A stretch of DNA of 64,000 bases from Desmodesmus armatus (GCA_007449985.2 VIIQ02000240.1:62001-126000), one strand, 5' to 3'; shown: positions 27,533 to 39,007, counted from the first letter of the stretch. Numbers and translations are program-made. The notes: a model not told the origin generated them from the sequence alone.

Positions 27533-27562
27533 AGACAGCACAGCCATATGGCTGTGCTGTCT
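27533..27562. repeat. Perfect 30-base palindrome
   Basis: Two 15-base arms without spacer: AGACAGCACAGCCAT and its complement ATGGCTGTGCTGTCT. Confidence 0.9.
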
Positions 27563-30500
27563 GCATGAAAAGCCACTGAATAGTGCTTGGTTGCCGTCCA
27601 ACGCTGTCCAACAGGAAAGGGCTTGGCAGCAGGGTATGGAGGGTATGAGGGTTATGCACAGCTGCCGCTGTCTGACATGACATACATTCAAAGGATGGGT
27701 ATGGTCTGGCTGCAGGATGGTGGCGTTTGCTTTGAGTTGTGGTCGTTGTGCCCCTTGCACAAGGCTTGCACATGCCAGCCCCGCCCTTTGGCTGGTCTTT
27801 GTCTATACATGGGGCCAGTGCTGAGCATGTGCACCAAGAGCAGTGGGTTATGTGCTTGAAGTGGAGCGCATGTGTGTGGCACATGGACGGGAGCAAGAGT
27901 TGCAATGGTACCTCAGCCAGCAATGGGGGTCTGTGGGGGTTCCATGGGGATCTGGTTTGGCAAGGTGGTGGTTATACACAGCTGCCGCTGTCTGACATGA
28001 CATACACTAAAAAGAGGGATACGGTCTGGCTGCAGGTTGGTGTCCTTTGCTTTGAGTTATGACCGGTGTGCTGCTGTCACAAGGCTTGCCGCAAGCATGG
28101 CATGCACATGCCAGCCCCGCCCTTTGGCCATCCAAAAGGACAGGCGCCTGTCTTTTTCTATTCATGGGGCCAGTGCTGAGCATGTGCACGGGCAGCAAAG
28201 GGGTATGTGCTTGAAGTAATGTGCATGTAAGTGGCGCAGGCTGGGGGAGGCTGCGGGAGCAAGGGCTGCAGTGGTAGCTCATCCGTCTATGGCTGGTTTG
28301 TGAGGGGTTCATGGGGGATTGTGGCTGTCTATGGCTTGAATGAGAGTCCTCCTGGTGTATGGGTGATCTTTGTGCGCGCCTGTATGTCGCTGCCGCTGCC
28401 GTCTCACATTTCATGGCTGAATTGTGAGCTCTTGTGTGCTCTGTGCTGCACAGCACCACTGCTCTTGTTTCGTGGGAGACACCCAGGCACAGGGTGCATA
28501 TGCTACAATGTTTGACCGCAGGGAATGGGGTTTCTTGATCCTTGCCGGCTGTTAGGTCTGGCCAGAAAGCAAGTATATCCGGCCTCGGCTCTCATGTGGC
28601 TGGCTTTCTTGTGTACAGACATGGGCTGCACCTGCACTAGCAGCATGCAAATGCCGTTGCGGCGTCAGGCTGGGGGTGTGCGGCTGTCATACAGTCACCC
28701 TTTGAGAGTGCATGCCGTTCCTGCGGGTCGTGTGTGCTGGACCAGTCACAGCTCCTGTATGCGCAACAAGAGCAGAGGCAGTGATATGGTTATGCGGGCG
28801 TGATATGGTTATGCGGGCGTGATATGGTTATGCGGGCGTGCGGGATGCTCTCCGGGAGTGGCGACGGCGATGTGGCTGTGCAGGCGTGTTGTGTTATGAA
28901 AGGACAGGAGAGCCCGGGGTTATAGAGTGATGTCACACCAGATGATGTGGGTACAGTATGATGCTGGTGGAGAGAGTGGGGTGACTGTATGTATGGCTAA
29001 GGGGCATGGCTCAGCGCAGCACAGCACAGCACGACACAGTGGCTGGCTCTGGAGGCCTGGGAGCATGTGGCGGATATCAACATGTTGATACAAGGATTGC
29101 GTGGATTGTGTGGGTTGCGTGGTTTGGGTGTTGATACAGGAGTTGTGTGGGTGGGTATCAACAAGGGTTGTGTGGGTTGCGAGACGTGCCGTCAGAGGCC
29201 AGCGCATGCATATGCAACAGCGGGCGGTTGTGCGGAAGGAACCACAGAGGGCGGTGCACAGGCTTGAACACCAGTGCAGCACACTGTCTCTTTGGTGCTG
29301 TTGTGAGAATATATGCGTGACTGTTTGTTATGGGCGCAGCAGAAGTGGCCTCTGGTGGCCTTCGGAATAGGTGGCCTTTTTGATGTGTCTGTCTTGCCTT
29401 TTTGGGTGGACTGTACTAGTACCCCAGTGACTAACAGTCACTTATGGTGGGCTCTTTTTGGGTGTGCTGTAGTCACACACTTGGACTTCTTTGTCAACAG
29501 GTGCCCTTCTAACTTGCCTGTCTCACATTTCTGGGGTGGTGTACTGTACAGTAGCAAAGCAACAGTCAGTGGGCACAGCCCATGGCAATATGCGGCTTTT
29601 TTGGAATATATTTTGCCTGCCAGATTGCGTGGCTTGGTGTTGTTGGTGCGCACGTTCCCTGGGGTGGTGGGACAGTAGCAACAGTCAGTGGGCACCGCCC
29701 ATGCTGACCTGCGACTTCTTGGAATTTGATGGATCGCCTGCAAGATTGCGTGGTGCTGTTGGTGCTACTGATGCACGCATGTGGAGGCAGCACAGTCTTT
29801 TTCACTGCAGAATGTTGGTGGTTGGGACTGCATCGCTGCCTGTGGCTGTCTAGCGGCCTTCAGGGCGGGTCCATGCGCCTTCAGGAATTTGAATTCGCAT
29901 CCGGTCCCTAGGTCTGTAGTGTCAACAGTGGTCAGAGGAGGCAACTTTGTGCTGGGGGCATGCATGCATGCATGCATGTATCTTTGAGGTGGGTCATGCA
30001 GAGGTGGACATGCTCGCATGCATGTATCTTTGAGGTGGGTGCGGAGAAGGTGGGTTGCTGCACAACACACCATCCGTGTGTCACACGGTGTGACGTACAC
30101 GTGTGCTGATGCGTGGGCGAGGTCTGCAACTGGTGGTTGGCGGATGTGTCGTGGCGGTCTGACATGTGTGCAAACAATGGTTGTAGGGCTGGTGGCTTTG
30201 GGCGTGGCTGTGGGGATATTTCTGTTGATTATAGGACCGGAAGCTGTGTCGCTGCACCGCTGCTCGTGGTGTCGCGATGACGAAGCTTACGGTTTGAGCG
30301 AGCGTTATGCATGGCTCGTTCAGCCGTCCGCGCTGATTGCGAACTCGGTTATGTCGAATCCCGCACGGAATACGAGGGAGCGCATATATAGTATGGCAGG
30401 CATGGCTTTTTACTTTATTTGTTTGCGTGTGCTGCAAAGGTACTACCTGCTAGTAGCGCTAGTGCTGGCTGGCGGGTGTCTGTGAAAGACACCATGCCAA

Positions 30501-30899
30501 AGGCATGTCGGGAGGAAACACTACCTTGCTTGTTATCGCGCTGGCGTGCAGCAGCGCTTGCATCCACCCGCCTGTGCTGGGTATACACCAGCTCAACAGC
30601 ACCTGCTGTCATCACACATCACCACACACCAGACTCCCTTTGGTCACTCCTGTTTCGTAGGGATCTGGACTAATTACTCTCATTGTGGTCGTTGTGAGTT
30701 GAGTGGGTGTTGGTACACTGTAAAATCGCCAGACTGCTGCATGTCACCTTCTTTTTGGCGGTGCTATTGATTAGGGTTAGGGCCTGGGAGCTGTTTACTG
30801 CTGTCTGTCCTGCCTTGTTGTGGTCTGCTGCTCTGCTGGCGGTTTTATATTTGTTTGGGTTGTTTGGCACCTGCGTTGGCACCTGTAGTGATCTTTTTG

Positions 30900-32385
30900 A
30901 TGTAAGCGTTACAATCGTTCATCTGCACTCTGCACACCACATTGAACAACATCACACATCACATGTCTCAGTGAGTACTGTGATCACAGGGACCGAGTAT
31001 CCTTGCTGCATTGACCTCATCGACATCCACTGTGAAGCAACACACTGACACACACTCCATGCATGCTGTCCAACTGATACACTTTCTTTCTCACTCTCAT
31101 CACGACACTCTGATACTGTACAGTGTCCCTTTCTTCACTCACTGACACCCTGATACAATACAGTGTCCATTCGCCACAACAGGCTGACCACTGCATTCTC
31201 ACTGTAGACTCACACATCTGTACACACGTCAGTCCCCAAGTACTGGACTAACGCTCAGCCTGCTCGACAACTGCGTGGCTACGCCTCCTACCCCCCCAGA
31301 GCAGGAAGAGCGGAAGGACAGTACCCGCCTCGAATCCACCTGACCGCACCACTGCAGAAAAAAGAAGGAAGGAACATCCCAACACATACAACCCCACCAG
31401 CCACACACAACTTGCACCCACCCTGCCAACACACCCCACAAGCATCTGCGCAGGCCACAGCAGTGACTGGAACACAGCACACCACACATAGTGAACAATG
31501 CAGACAAAAGAGCAACCAACTCTGCGGAAAGCACCAACAACGGAAGGGAAACAAAAGAAGGATCACCACAGAAGAGAGCACCCGTGTGCCCAAGAGGCAA
31601 AACAGAGCAGAACAGACCTCTACAACTGGGAGGGGAGCCAGCTCAACCCTCAGTCAAGTGGAGAACATGGGAATGATACGTCCATGTGAACAAGGCAGAC
31701 AGACAGGCATCAGGGGAGCCCCGCTCAACCCTGGTACAAGTAGACAAGAGGAGGGGGATGCAGCGCATGGTGCACTCCCGTTCCAGAGACATCAGGGGAA
31801 CCACGTTCAACCCTGGAACAAGCAGACAAGAGGAGGGGAATGTAACGCATGGTGCACTCCCGATCCAGACACAAGCAAGTAAACACTGCAGGACAAGAAG
31901 ATCACGCCAAACTGAAACAAGGCGCAGCCAGGGCACCAAGGTCCACATAGCACCAAGCGAAACGGCACAGCCCACAAGTGACCTTGGCCTGAACGTACGC
32001 ACAGCACACAAGCAAAAGGTAGACATCAGCACGCGAAAGGAGGGTCCACTGGACCTGCCGCTAACACAAGCAGGGCACCTGCGTCCAGCTAGTACCTCCC
32101 AAGGCACAAGCCATTACCATCACCTTGTACAACAAGGGCGGAAAGCCGGCTCGCATTGGGGCCAAGAAGGCACGCCACGTGTCCATCAGAAGATCAAACC
32201 ACAAGCAATGCATGCAGAATGAAAAGCATCAAGCAACACAGAAAGCACGCCAACCTGCCAAGGAGAATGTAGGTGTGGGCGATTGTGACGGCACCCAAGA
32301 CCAACCAGAAAAGCGCACACACGCACCACAACAGAAACCTGAAAGCACATCAACAAGCTAGACCTACACCAAAAAAAAAAAAACT
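30900..32385 (+). repeat. A+C-rich block ending in a poly(A) run (possible retroposed sequence)
   Basis: Composition flips relative to the preceding block: the plus strand is now rich in A and C, and the segment ends in A13 at 32371-32383. It includes an 82-bp tandem repeat (CAGGGGA at 31711 and 31793, each with TCAACCCTGG and ACAAGAGGAGGGG). Open frames of 156 and 178 codons (31412-31882, 31686-32222) overlap and have no motifs. An inserted reverse-transcribed RNA would look like this, but no reverse transcriptase or clear target duplication was found. Confidence 0.35.
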
Positions 32386-33079
32386 GGCTGCTCTAACGGG
32401 CCAAAAGCTGGCGAGCCCGGGGTTACGACGGCTACATGTCTGTAAGCTAGATCCATGCACCACCTTGTACCCAAAAGCACGCATGCACCAATAAGACCGC
32501 TACACACCCCTGCTTTTGCGTAGGCGTAGCTGGGAGGTTCAAGTTGCAGCGCCGCCACGGCCGTCTGTCTGCTTTCTGTTCCACACGGGCCGATGCTGGC
32601 CTAGCACCCTTATTATAGTTTGCTGGAGCGACCCGATGCCTTTCACTGCTACTTCTGCTGACTGTGCACTTGCCGGTGCTTCTTGTTGGGTACACCGTTG
32701 ATCAACGCACGTGCAAGCCGTGTGTTGTGCGGTGATCGTGCGGCCAGGTTTGGGGTGCTGGGCACCAAATATCTCTCTTTCGGGGGGCTAAAGGAACCTG
32801 GGATTCGCAGTACACCTATGAGCACAGTAGGTCAGTGGCGCAGTACACCTGGGATGTCCTTATGTGCTGAATTTGCCGCATGGCGGCTGTGCTTTTCCCC
32901 CCTGCACTGATGCCGGCTGTTCTGGCCCGTCTTCAACCATTTGGCTGGCCAACTGCTTTGGCCATCTGATGTTGATGCTGCTGCTTTTTGGGGAGGGGGG
33001 GGGAGTTGTGGTTCTGTTCGTTCATGTGCACAGGCTGCTTCAATTCCACACTTGTGTGGACCTCAGTTTGGCATTGTGC

Positions 33080-33515
33080 GTGGCTGCAAGGTGGCAGCAG
33101 ACAGTCCTTGGGCTCTTGGCAGCCTCGGCTGTTGTGTGCGTGGCCAGCCGGTGGGGGTCCGCCCCCCTTGTACCTATAAAAAAAAGGACAGTCGGATACT
33201 GGCTTGCTGCATACTACCAACAAGCTTTTGGGGTGCTTTGTTTCTTCTTACCAACGCTGACGTGTCAGCTACAGCTACGCGCATCGTGTGTGGCTGCAAG
33301 TTCGCGGCAGCCAGTTAGTTGGATACTGGCCTGGTGTTAGGCGTCCCTTATCGGTGTGAGGCTTGACCGTGGGCCCCCGGCAGCCTCGGCTGTTGTGTGT
33401 GGGCCCGCCGGTGGGGGTCCGCCCCCCTGGTCTTCACAAAAGAAAAGAAGGTACTACCGACAAGCTATCCGTCTTCTCTTTCCAACGCTGACGTGACGGC
33501 TACGGCTACGCGCCT
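33080..33515 (+). mobile_element. SINE-like repeat copies B and C in a 261-bp tandem
   Basis: CAGCCTCGGCTGTTGTGTG at about 33120 and 33381 is followed in both by a GGTGGGGGTCCGCCCCCC hairpin and an A-rich tail (TATAAAAAAAA at 33175; CACAAAAGAAAAG at 33437). Flanks such as CCAACGCTGACGTG are shared, so the whole 261-bp segment was duplicated. The hairpin resembles a tRNA T-arm, which is why a SINE-like origin is suggested. Confidence 0.45.
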
Positions 33516-34372
33516 TGGAGCAGTATTAGTAATCATGCTAGGCTGCTGCCAGTCACTATGAGCCTCCCTTTGATTGAGAGGCAAGCACTGAATGTGGCGG
33601 ACACACCCTTGGTATTCTGGGGCTGAGTGCTAGCCTGGGTGCTGGCCTGTTACTCCCCCCCCCCCCCCCCACACACACATGGTTCATGCATTGGCTGGAT
33701 GCACTCCCTGTGTCTACACACACACACACAGGCACACACAGTACGGGTGTGAAGCAATCTCTCGTGTGAAGAGGAAATGAGGCTTTGCCTCAGCCTCAGG
33801 CCCTTGGCAGTTGTATGTGTCGGTTGGCAGAAGCGGGAACGCATGCAGTGATGTGTTAGTGACCAGCAGGTGGGCAGCCCAGTCCCCGGTCCACCGTCCC
33901 CTGGTAAAAGATCAGGAAGTAGGGCGGACACATGTGCTGTGCGTCTTGGCTGCGATGTGTGGTGAATGTCAGTGGCGCTGCTTTGTTTGCGCCACTCAAA
34001 AGGTCAGTCAACTGTGACTGGCTGTCGCAGTTTTAGGCAATGGGTGAGTCTTTCGTCGTTTTGATGGCTGGTTGGTTGCTTGATGGCTTGGTGGCTTGTG
34101 TGTGTTGGTTCAAGGGTTGGCCTTGGGTGGGCTCCGCTCACGATGGGTGGTTGTTCCCCCTGTGCAACAGTAGCACAAACGTCAACGCCGCATTACGTCT
34201 GGCGGTAAAGCGTCCCGAGCCTCGCCGCGTGGTTTCCAGCAGGCTTGGCAGCCCTCAGCAGAGGCGGCTTGTGCTGACGAACACATGCCAGGCGTACTTC
34301 ACCTTTGAGTGGAGCAGGTTCCAACGTTGCTTTGACAGACCCCGCGGTGGCTCATGCCTTGTGCATCGCGTG

Positions 34373-34432
34373 GCCAGTACTGGAAAAAAGTGTTTTTTTC
34401 CAGTACTGGCTCCTGGCACTAGTGCCAGGAGC
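34373..34432. repeat. Twin palindromes
   Basis: GCCAGTACTGGAAAAAA / TTTTTTTCCAGTACTGGC forms a 17-bp stem with a tiny loop (34373-34410). It overlaps GCTCCTGGCACTAGTGCCAGGAGC, a perfect 24-base palindrome (34409-34432). Confidence 0.9.
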
Positions 34433-34483
34433 AGGACGCAGGTGTCTGCTTGCTGCAGCCAATCCGGCCCGCTCTGCTTTAGG

Positions 34484-34676
34484 CACAAATGCTGGCAGTA
34501 AGCGTGCTGCTGAGTCTTTAGGGTTTTAGGGTTTAGGGTAAACCCCAACCCGAAACCCTAAACCACGAATGCTGGCAGTAAGCGTGCTGCTGAGTCTTTA
34601 GGGTTTTAGGGTTTAGGGTAAACCCCAACCCGAAACCCTAAACCACGAATGCTGGCAGTAAGCGTGCTGCTGAGTC
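34484..34676 (+). repeat. Telomere-like palindromic insert with 32-bp direct repeats, two units
   Basis: ATGCTGGCAGTAAGCGTGCT-type 32-bp repeats at about 34485-34516, 34565-34596 and 34645-34676 flank two identical 48-bp inserts. Each insert begins TTTAGGGTTTTAGGGTTTAG and ends AAACCCTAAACC. The period is exactly 80. Confidence 0.9.
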
Positions 34677-35130
34677 GTACCATACCTGGCTGCATTGCCA
34701 GTCTGCAGACTGTGAGGTTGTTGCTTGACAGCAAGGTGGGGTGATGTGAGGGTCACCCTCCACTGTGCGGTCCTGGTGCTTTTGATGCGGTACACTGCCG
34801 CACAGCACCACAACATGCTGTGGTGCTGTGCAGTTGCTGCTGCATGGTATGGCGGTCGTTGTAGTAATCGTTGTAGTAAGATCGCAGAGGCTATGGCGAT
34901 CGTGTTTCAACTGAACTGCCCATGATTTTGACGGGAGTGATTTTGAGTAGGTTTGTCTGGGTTGCAACTGCTGTTTGCGTGTCAGCAGGTGTGGGCAACA
35001 TAATGCTTCTGTACTGTGTTGCGCCCTTCTGCACTCTACAGAGTTACCAGCGTTTGAGGCAATGCATGCATGGATGTAATTGAGTCAGCTGCGACGATGG
35101 TGGGCATCTGTCACATTGGTCAGCTGTAGA

Positions 35131-35168
35131 TAGGGTTTAGGGTTTAACCCCAAGCCCTAAACTCCCCC
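35131..35168 (+). repeat. Single telomere-like palindromic insert
   Basis: TAGGGTTTAGGGTTTAACCC then CAAGCCCTAAAC, followed by a C-run. It matches the inserts at 34517 and 54351 but shows no clear flanking duplication. Confidence 0.7.
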
Positions 35169-36219
35169 CCCCCCCCAAAATAGGGCAAAATGCAAGGTGG
35201 ACAGTGAGACCCTGAGTCCATAGGAGCTGCACAAACGCTTACTGTCAACACAACATACTGCCGGCAGCATCATATGGTAGTTGTTCTGCTGCTGCCTGCT
35301 TTAAGAGCCAAGCCGGCAGCTGTGACAGTCAATAAATCAGTCAATCAATCATTGTCACACATGCCACAGTGTAGCTAAGGAGCTCGGAAGCACATGCCAG
35401 CCATTCACTGATATCACGGAGATAGGAGAACAGACCCGAGGGAACCACAACAACAGGGTTCAAACCAAAAGGTGTGACATTTCCCCACTGACGCCTAGGA
35501 AGCTTTGCACCCAGCCATGAGGCCAACAGTTTCACTACAAGTGGGCCTTGTTTTGGCTGGGACAGTTGGTGCTCACAAGGCTGGTCTGTCCAGCCGGGAC
35601 AAGAAACAACAGTAATCGCAAAAATACTCAAGATGCTTGGCATCAAAACCTTGACAGCGCCACCTTACACTCATAAACAGGGTGACACTTGCACCACAGC
35701 TGGTCGGGCCCTCATGCACAAGCAACATGTGCAGCAACTCCTGTCAGCCAGTGTAACAGGAGCAGCCAAAAATGTGCACTGCAATGCTCGCAGGACTGCA
35801 TCAGGCCGCCATATGCAGCATCCCCATGCGACAACGTCAAGTGCCACGCCCCAGCGCCACAGCTCTGTGCACACTGCTCCATCAGCTGCTGCCAGAGGCT
35901 GCCACTGCTTCATCGCCTGCTGCTGCTGCTGCTGCTGGTGCTGGAGTACCCACCGGCGGCTGCAGCCTGTCTGTCATGCCCTGAGAAGAACGGATCTGTA
36001 ACAGCAGCAGCAGCAAGCATGTCAACGCACCGCCGGCAGCAGCAGTGGATAACAACATGACCATCGGGCAGCTGATTCACTCATTGCTGCTGATGGTGCA
36101 ACATGACAGGAGCAGCAACATGTCTCTCAACAACCAAGCCTCTGAGGAAAGCCGTGTGCTAGCCAGATGCTTTAGGCAGTGAAGTGCACATATAGGGGTG
36201 CAAAGTCACAGCCTTGCCA

Positions 36220-39007
36220 CTAGCCAGCAATTTGCAAAAGCTCATGCAGTGACCTCGTTGACGTCCTAATACTCGCCAAACCACAGCCTCTCAGGTCGTT
36301 CAGGTTTCGTGTTGCACAGTACATCACAGTCAGTGCAATACTATTGCGTTGAACGCAGTACAGTACTACATGAATTAAGCATGTGGGACACAACCCACTT
36401 ACCAGCAGTGACCTTGGCCTCCCTGGCTCACACTCCAGCACGATCAGCCGGTGACACAGGGCGGGGTACTTGCTGGCACCCTGCACTGCACCAGCCGCCG
36501 CAGCCGCCGCAGCCGCCGGCGCTGCTGCTGCTGCTGTGTCGTCTTCTGGGGGAAGCACTTTGCGGCCGGAGGCTACCAGGCAGGCAATGTCTTGCCGGTT
36601 GGTCTTGAGGTACCGCCTTGCCAGTGCGACGGACTGCAACATGAACATGCAACATGAACATGATGCACCAGAGCAGCAGCGGCGGCAGGCATGAGATCCA
36701 CAGTTGCAGGTACAGAGTAGTATTTTGCAAATCGAGCTGTAGCACAAACAGCATATGGTCTTGAGGTACCGCCTTGCCAGTGCAACAGACTGCAACATGA
36801 ACATGAACCATGAAAACATGAGACACTAACATAATGCGGCAGAGCAGCGACGGCGGCAGGCGTGGGTTGTACAGATACAGTTACAGAACTGCGACCTCAA
36901 CTTCGGCAGTTTGAGCCACAGCACATACAGCTGTCTCACTCAGAGGGGATTCGAATTCACTCACCTGGACTGCTGTTGCGACAGCAGCAGAGCCGTAGCA
37001 TTCCAGCACGGTGTGTGCGGCCTGGCGCACCCGATTAGCAATGGCCCCTGCAAGGTCCTTCTTGTCTGTGCTGGCCGTAACAAGCAGCACGTTGTCGGTT
37101 AGCACCTCCCCTGGTGTGTGAGAGAGTGAGCAAAACAAAGAGTGGGGAACAAAAAGAGTGAGCGAGGGAGGAAAAGAGTGAGGGAAACAACCAGAGTGAG
37201 TGACAGGGAGTGAGAAGAGCCTCCTGACCACTTCTCACTCCCCACTTCACCCTGCATGAGTTGGCTGGTGAACATCACCACAGAACCCTGGGGATTTTTC
37301 AGTGCAACTGGCACTCCCTGGTTTTACCCCCCCCCCCCTCCAGTCTTGCACCCCCCAAAAAAAACACCCCCCCCTCCTTCAACCAACCAGGCCCCCACAC
37401 TCTCTCACCCTGCATGAGTTGGCTGGTGTACATCACCACTGAACCCTGAGGGATCTTCGGCGCCTCTGACTCATCAGTTATGACCTGCAAGAATCAAATC
37501 AAAGTTACACCTGTAACTATGAAGCTCAAGAGCTCATGCCAGCCATTCACTGCTATCACGGAGATGGCAGAACAAACCAGACAAAACAAAACACTGAGAA
37601 TCAAACCAGAGAGTTGCTGACCTGGGGGTGGAACACCACCATCTGGCCGCTGTTGGCGGCCAGCATGTTGTTGGCTGCTGTTAGGGCCAGCATCGCCTTG
37701 GGGATGGAAGCAATGTCGATCGCGGCGACACGGATCAAGTCCTGTGGGTGGGGCAGCAGATAGCAGACGGCAGACAGCACAGACAGCAGGCAGCAAGACA
37801 GTCTGGTTGATCATCTGGCCGCTGTTGGCAGCCAGCATGTTGTTTGCTGCTGTTAGGGCCAGCATTGCCTTGGGAATGGACGCAATGTCAATCGCAGCGA
37901 CACGGATCAAGTCCTGCGGGGTGACAGGGGCCCAACAGCAGCAAGCAGGGAGTCACATGCACGTGTGGTGCAATGCTCAAACATAGGGCCTGCGGGATCA
38001 ACTGGCAGGGGGAGGGGAGGGAGGGGGGATCGGGGGCAGGAAGTAGAGAGCACATGCACAGCCGAGTCGGTGGCGTGCACGTCCGTAGTTATGTATGTAT
38101 CAAGAGGTACTGAGGCCCGGCACAAGTTGTGCTAAGCGCAGACCCAACCTGGTGCAATGCTCAAGAAAAAAGGGCAGGTGGAATCGCGGGTAAGGCCTGC
38201 GGGGTCACTCGGGCACGGATATCAAGACCAGGGAAAAATGTGCAGGGACATGTGCAGGGACATGTGCAGGGACATGTGCAGGGACATGTGCAGGGACAAA
38301 GAACAAGAGAGAAAAAGAGAGGTGACGCTGAAGTGCCAGGCACTCAGCATTACATAAGGATGCCTTCTGGTGGTCGCCACGCCCCACCGTACCCCCAGGT
38401 GCCTCTGCACTGTAGTGACCGGTGGATGCATGTGCAATGCTTGGGATGAAGCTGAATGAGCAAAACAGCTGCAAGGGCACGGGCTGGTGAATCACGCGCC
38501 AGACCCCACAGATAAAACTGCACTACGTGCAGGAGATAGCGCCCCCCCTTCCAAAACGGCCCTTGCAGACTACTTGCAAAGTCCTTGCAAACAGGTTGTT
38601 TATCCAAGGCCAGAGTAGTGTTTGATGGTGCTGTCAGTTTGTGGAGCCCCCCCCCCCCCCCCCTGGCACCCCAACTAATCAAATCACCCCACTGCTAGCA
38701 GCCCCACTCACATCGGTCCTCAGCCGCTTAGTAATGGCTCCTGTTGCGCCCTGAACGCTCGAAGTACGTCCAGCGACCCGGACAACATAGGGCTTGTTGG
38801 CCAGGGGTGGCGGGAAGGGCCCGTCCCCCCTGCGCCTTGACTGTTGCTGCTGGCGGGGCTGTTGCCTGCTGCGCGGCTGCTGCTGCTGCTGCTGCTGCTG
38901 CGTCTGCGTGGCATCTGTTGGGGCTTGAGCTACGATGGAGCAGCTGTGCCTGCTAGCGGGGTTTGTCAGTGTGGCTGCGGGACAGGGGGACCGAGTTACC
39001 ACGGTAC
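36220..39007 (-). CDS. Protein with two SpoVS-like (Alba-fold) domains
   Basis: Minus-strand exons: 38712-39007, 37622-37741, 37409-37484, 36965-37110 and about 36403-36633, all in phase with GT..AG. After a Gln/Arg-rich N-terminus (Q8) comes domain 1: KPYVVRVAGRTSSVQGATGA ... IRVAAIDIASIPKAMLALTA ... GSVVMYTSQL. Domain 2: DNVLLVTASTDKKDLAGAIA, TVLECYGSAAVATAVQSVAL and ARRYLKTNRQDIACLV, then an Ala-rich insert and CHRLIVLECEPGR. Each matches the SpoVS layout (beta-helix, 'A-I-G-x-x-A-V-x-Q-A-x-K-A-[IV]-A-I-A-R', beta strands). SpoVS itself is a small bacterial sporulation protein; algal homologues are of unknown role, possibly nucleic-acid binding. The first exon begins at an acceptor (39007), so a 5' exon is missing. 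The last donor GTAAGT at 36402 may lead to another exon; otherwise the frame runs to a stop at 36220. Confidence 0.65.
36757..36796 (-). repeat. Exon-head copy upstream of the last SpoVS-like exon
   Basis: TTGCAG|TCTGTTGCACTGGC (SVALARRYLKT) repeats the start of exon 36403-36633. About 130 bases of flanking intron are duplicated too. Confidence 0.85.
37254..37312 (-). repeat. Exon-tail copy downstream of exon 37409-37484
   Basis: Encodes PQGSVVMFTSQLMQ followed by G|GTGAAG. The real exon has PQGSVVMYTSQLMQ with G|GTGAGA. Confidence 0.85.
37805..37921 (-). repeat. Exon-head copy upstream of exon 37622-37741
   Basis: Repeats 34 of the 40 codons (DLIRVAAIDIASIPKAMLAL ... NSGQM) with the CCGCAG acceptor. 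It then diverges before the donor, so only the 37622-37741 copy can be spliced through. Confidence 0.9.
38240..38300 (+). repeat. 12-bp tandem repeat, five copies
   Basis: GTGCAGGGACAT repeated in the first intron of the SpoVS-like gene. Confidence 0.9.

Larger units (their letters stand above)
23600..30900. other. Gene-poor, strongly G+T-rich (plus strand) block
   Basis: Over about 7 kb the plus strand is dominated by TG, TTG and GGT words. Open frames on either strand are short and biased to Cys/Val/Leu or His/Thr/Pro, as expected from composition. Internal repeats: (TGG)n at 25190-25218; a 22-bp unit x4 at 25482-25569; a 319-bp period tandem (27652 and 27971); a 20-bp unit x3 at 28782-28841 (GATATGGTTATGCGGGCGT); CATG repeats near 29960. 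No recognisable protein or RNA gene. Confidence 0.6.
32386..36219. other. Repeat-rich, no supported gene
   Basis: Holds the 261-bp tandem repeat with SINE-like cores (about 33080-33515), a C-run at 33654-33670, twin hairpins (34373-34432), telomere-like inserts (34484-34676 and about 35131), and a poly-C run at about 35163. The frames at 35633-36060 are CTG-biased and have no family features. Confidence 0.5.

Noticed and set aside
31412..32222. 156- and 178-codon frames suggesting a retrotransposon ORF
   Set aside because: No reverse transcriptase, endonuclease, gag zinc knuckle or integrase motif could be found; the frames overlap and contain a simple tandem repeat.
34517..35168. Chromosome end (true telomere)
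   Set aside because: Only short, inverted, non-terminal TTTAGGG units occur, and genes continue on both sides.
36220..36402. Read-through extension of the SpoVS-like last exon
   Set aside because: A strong GTAAGT donor precedes it and the residues lack any SpoVS similarity. Kept only as the outer limit of the gene span.
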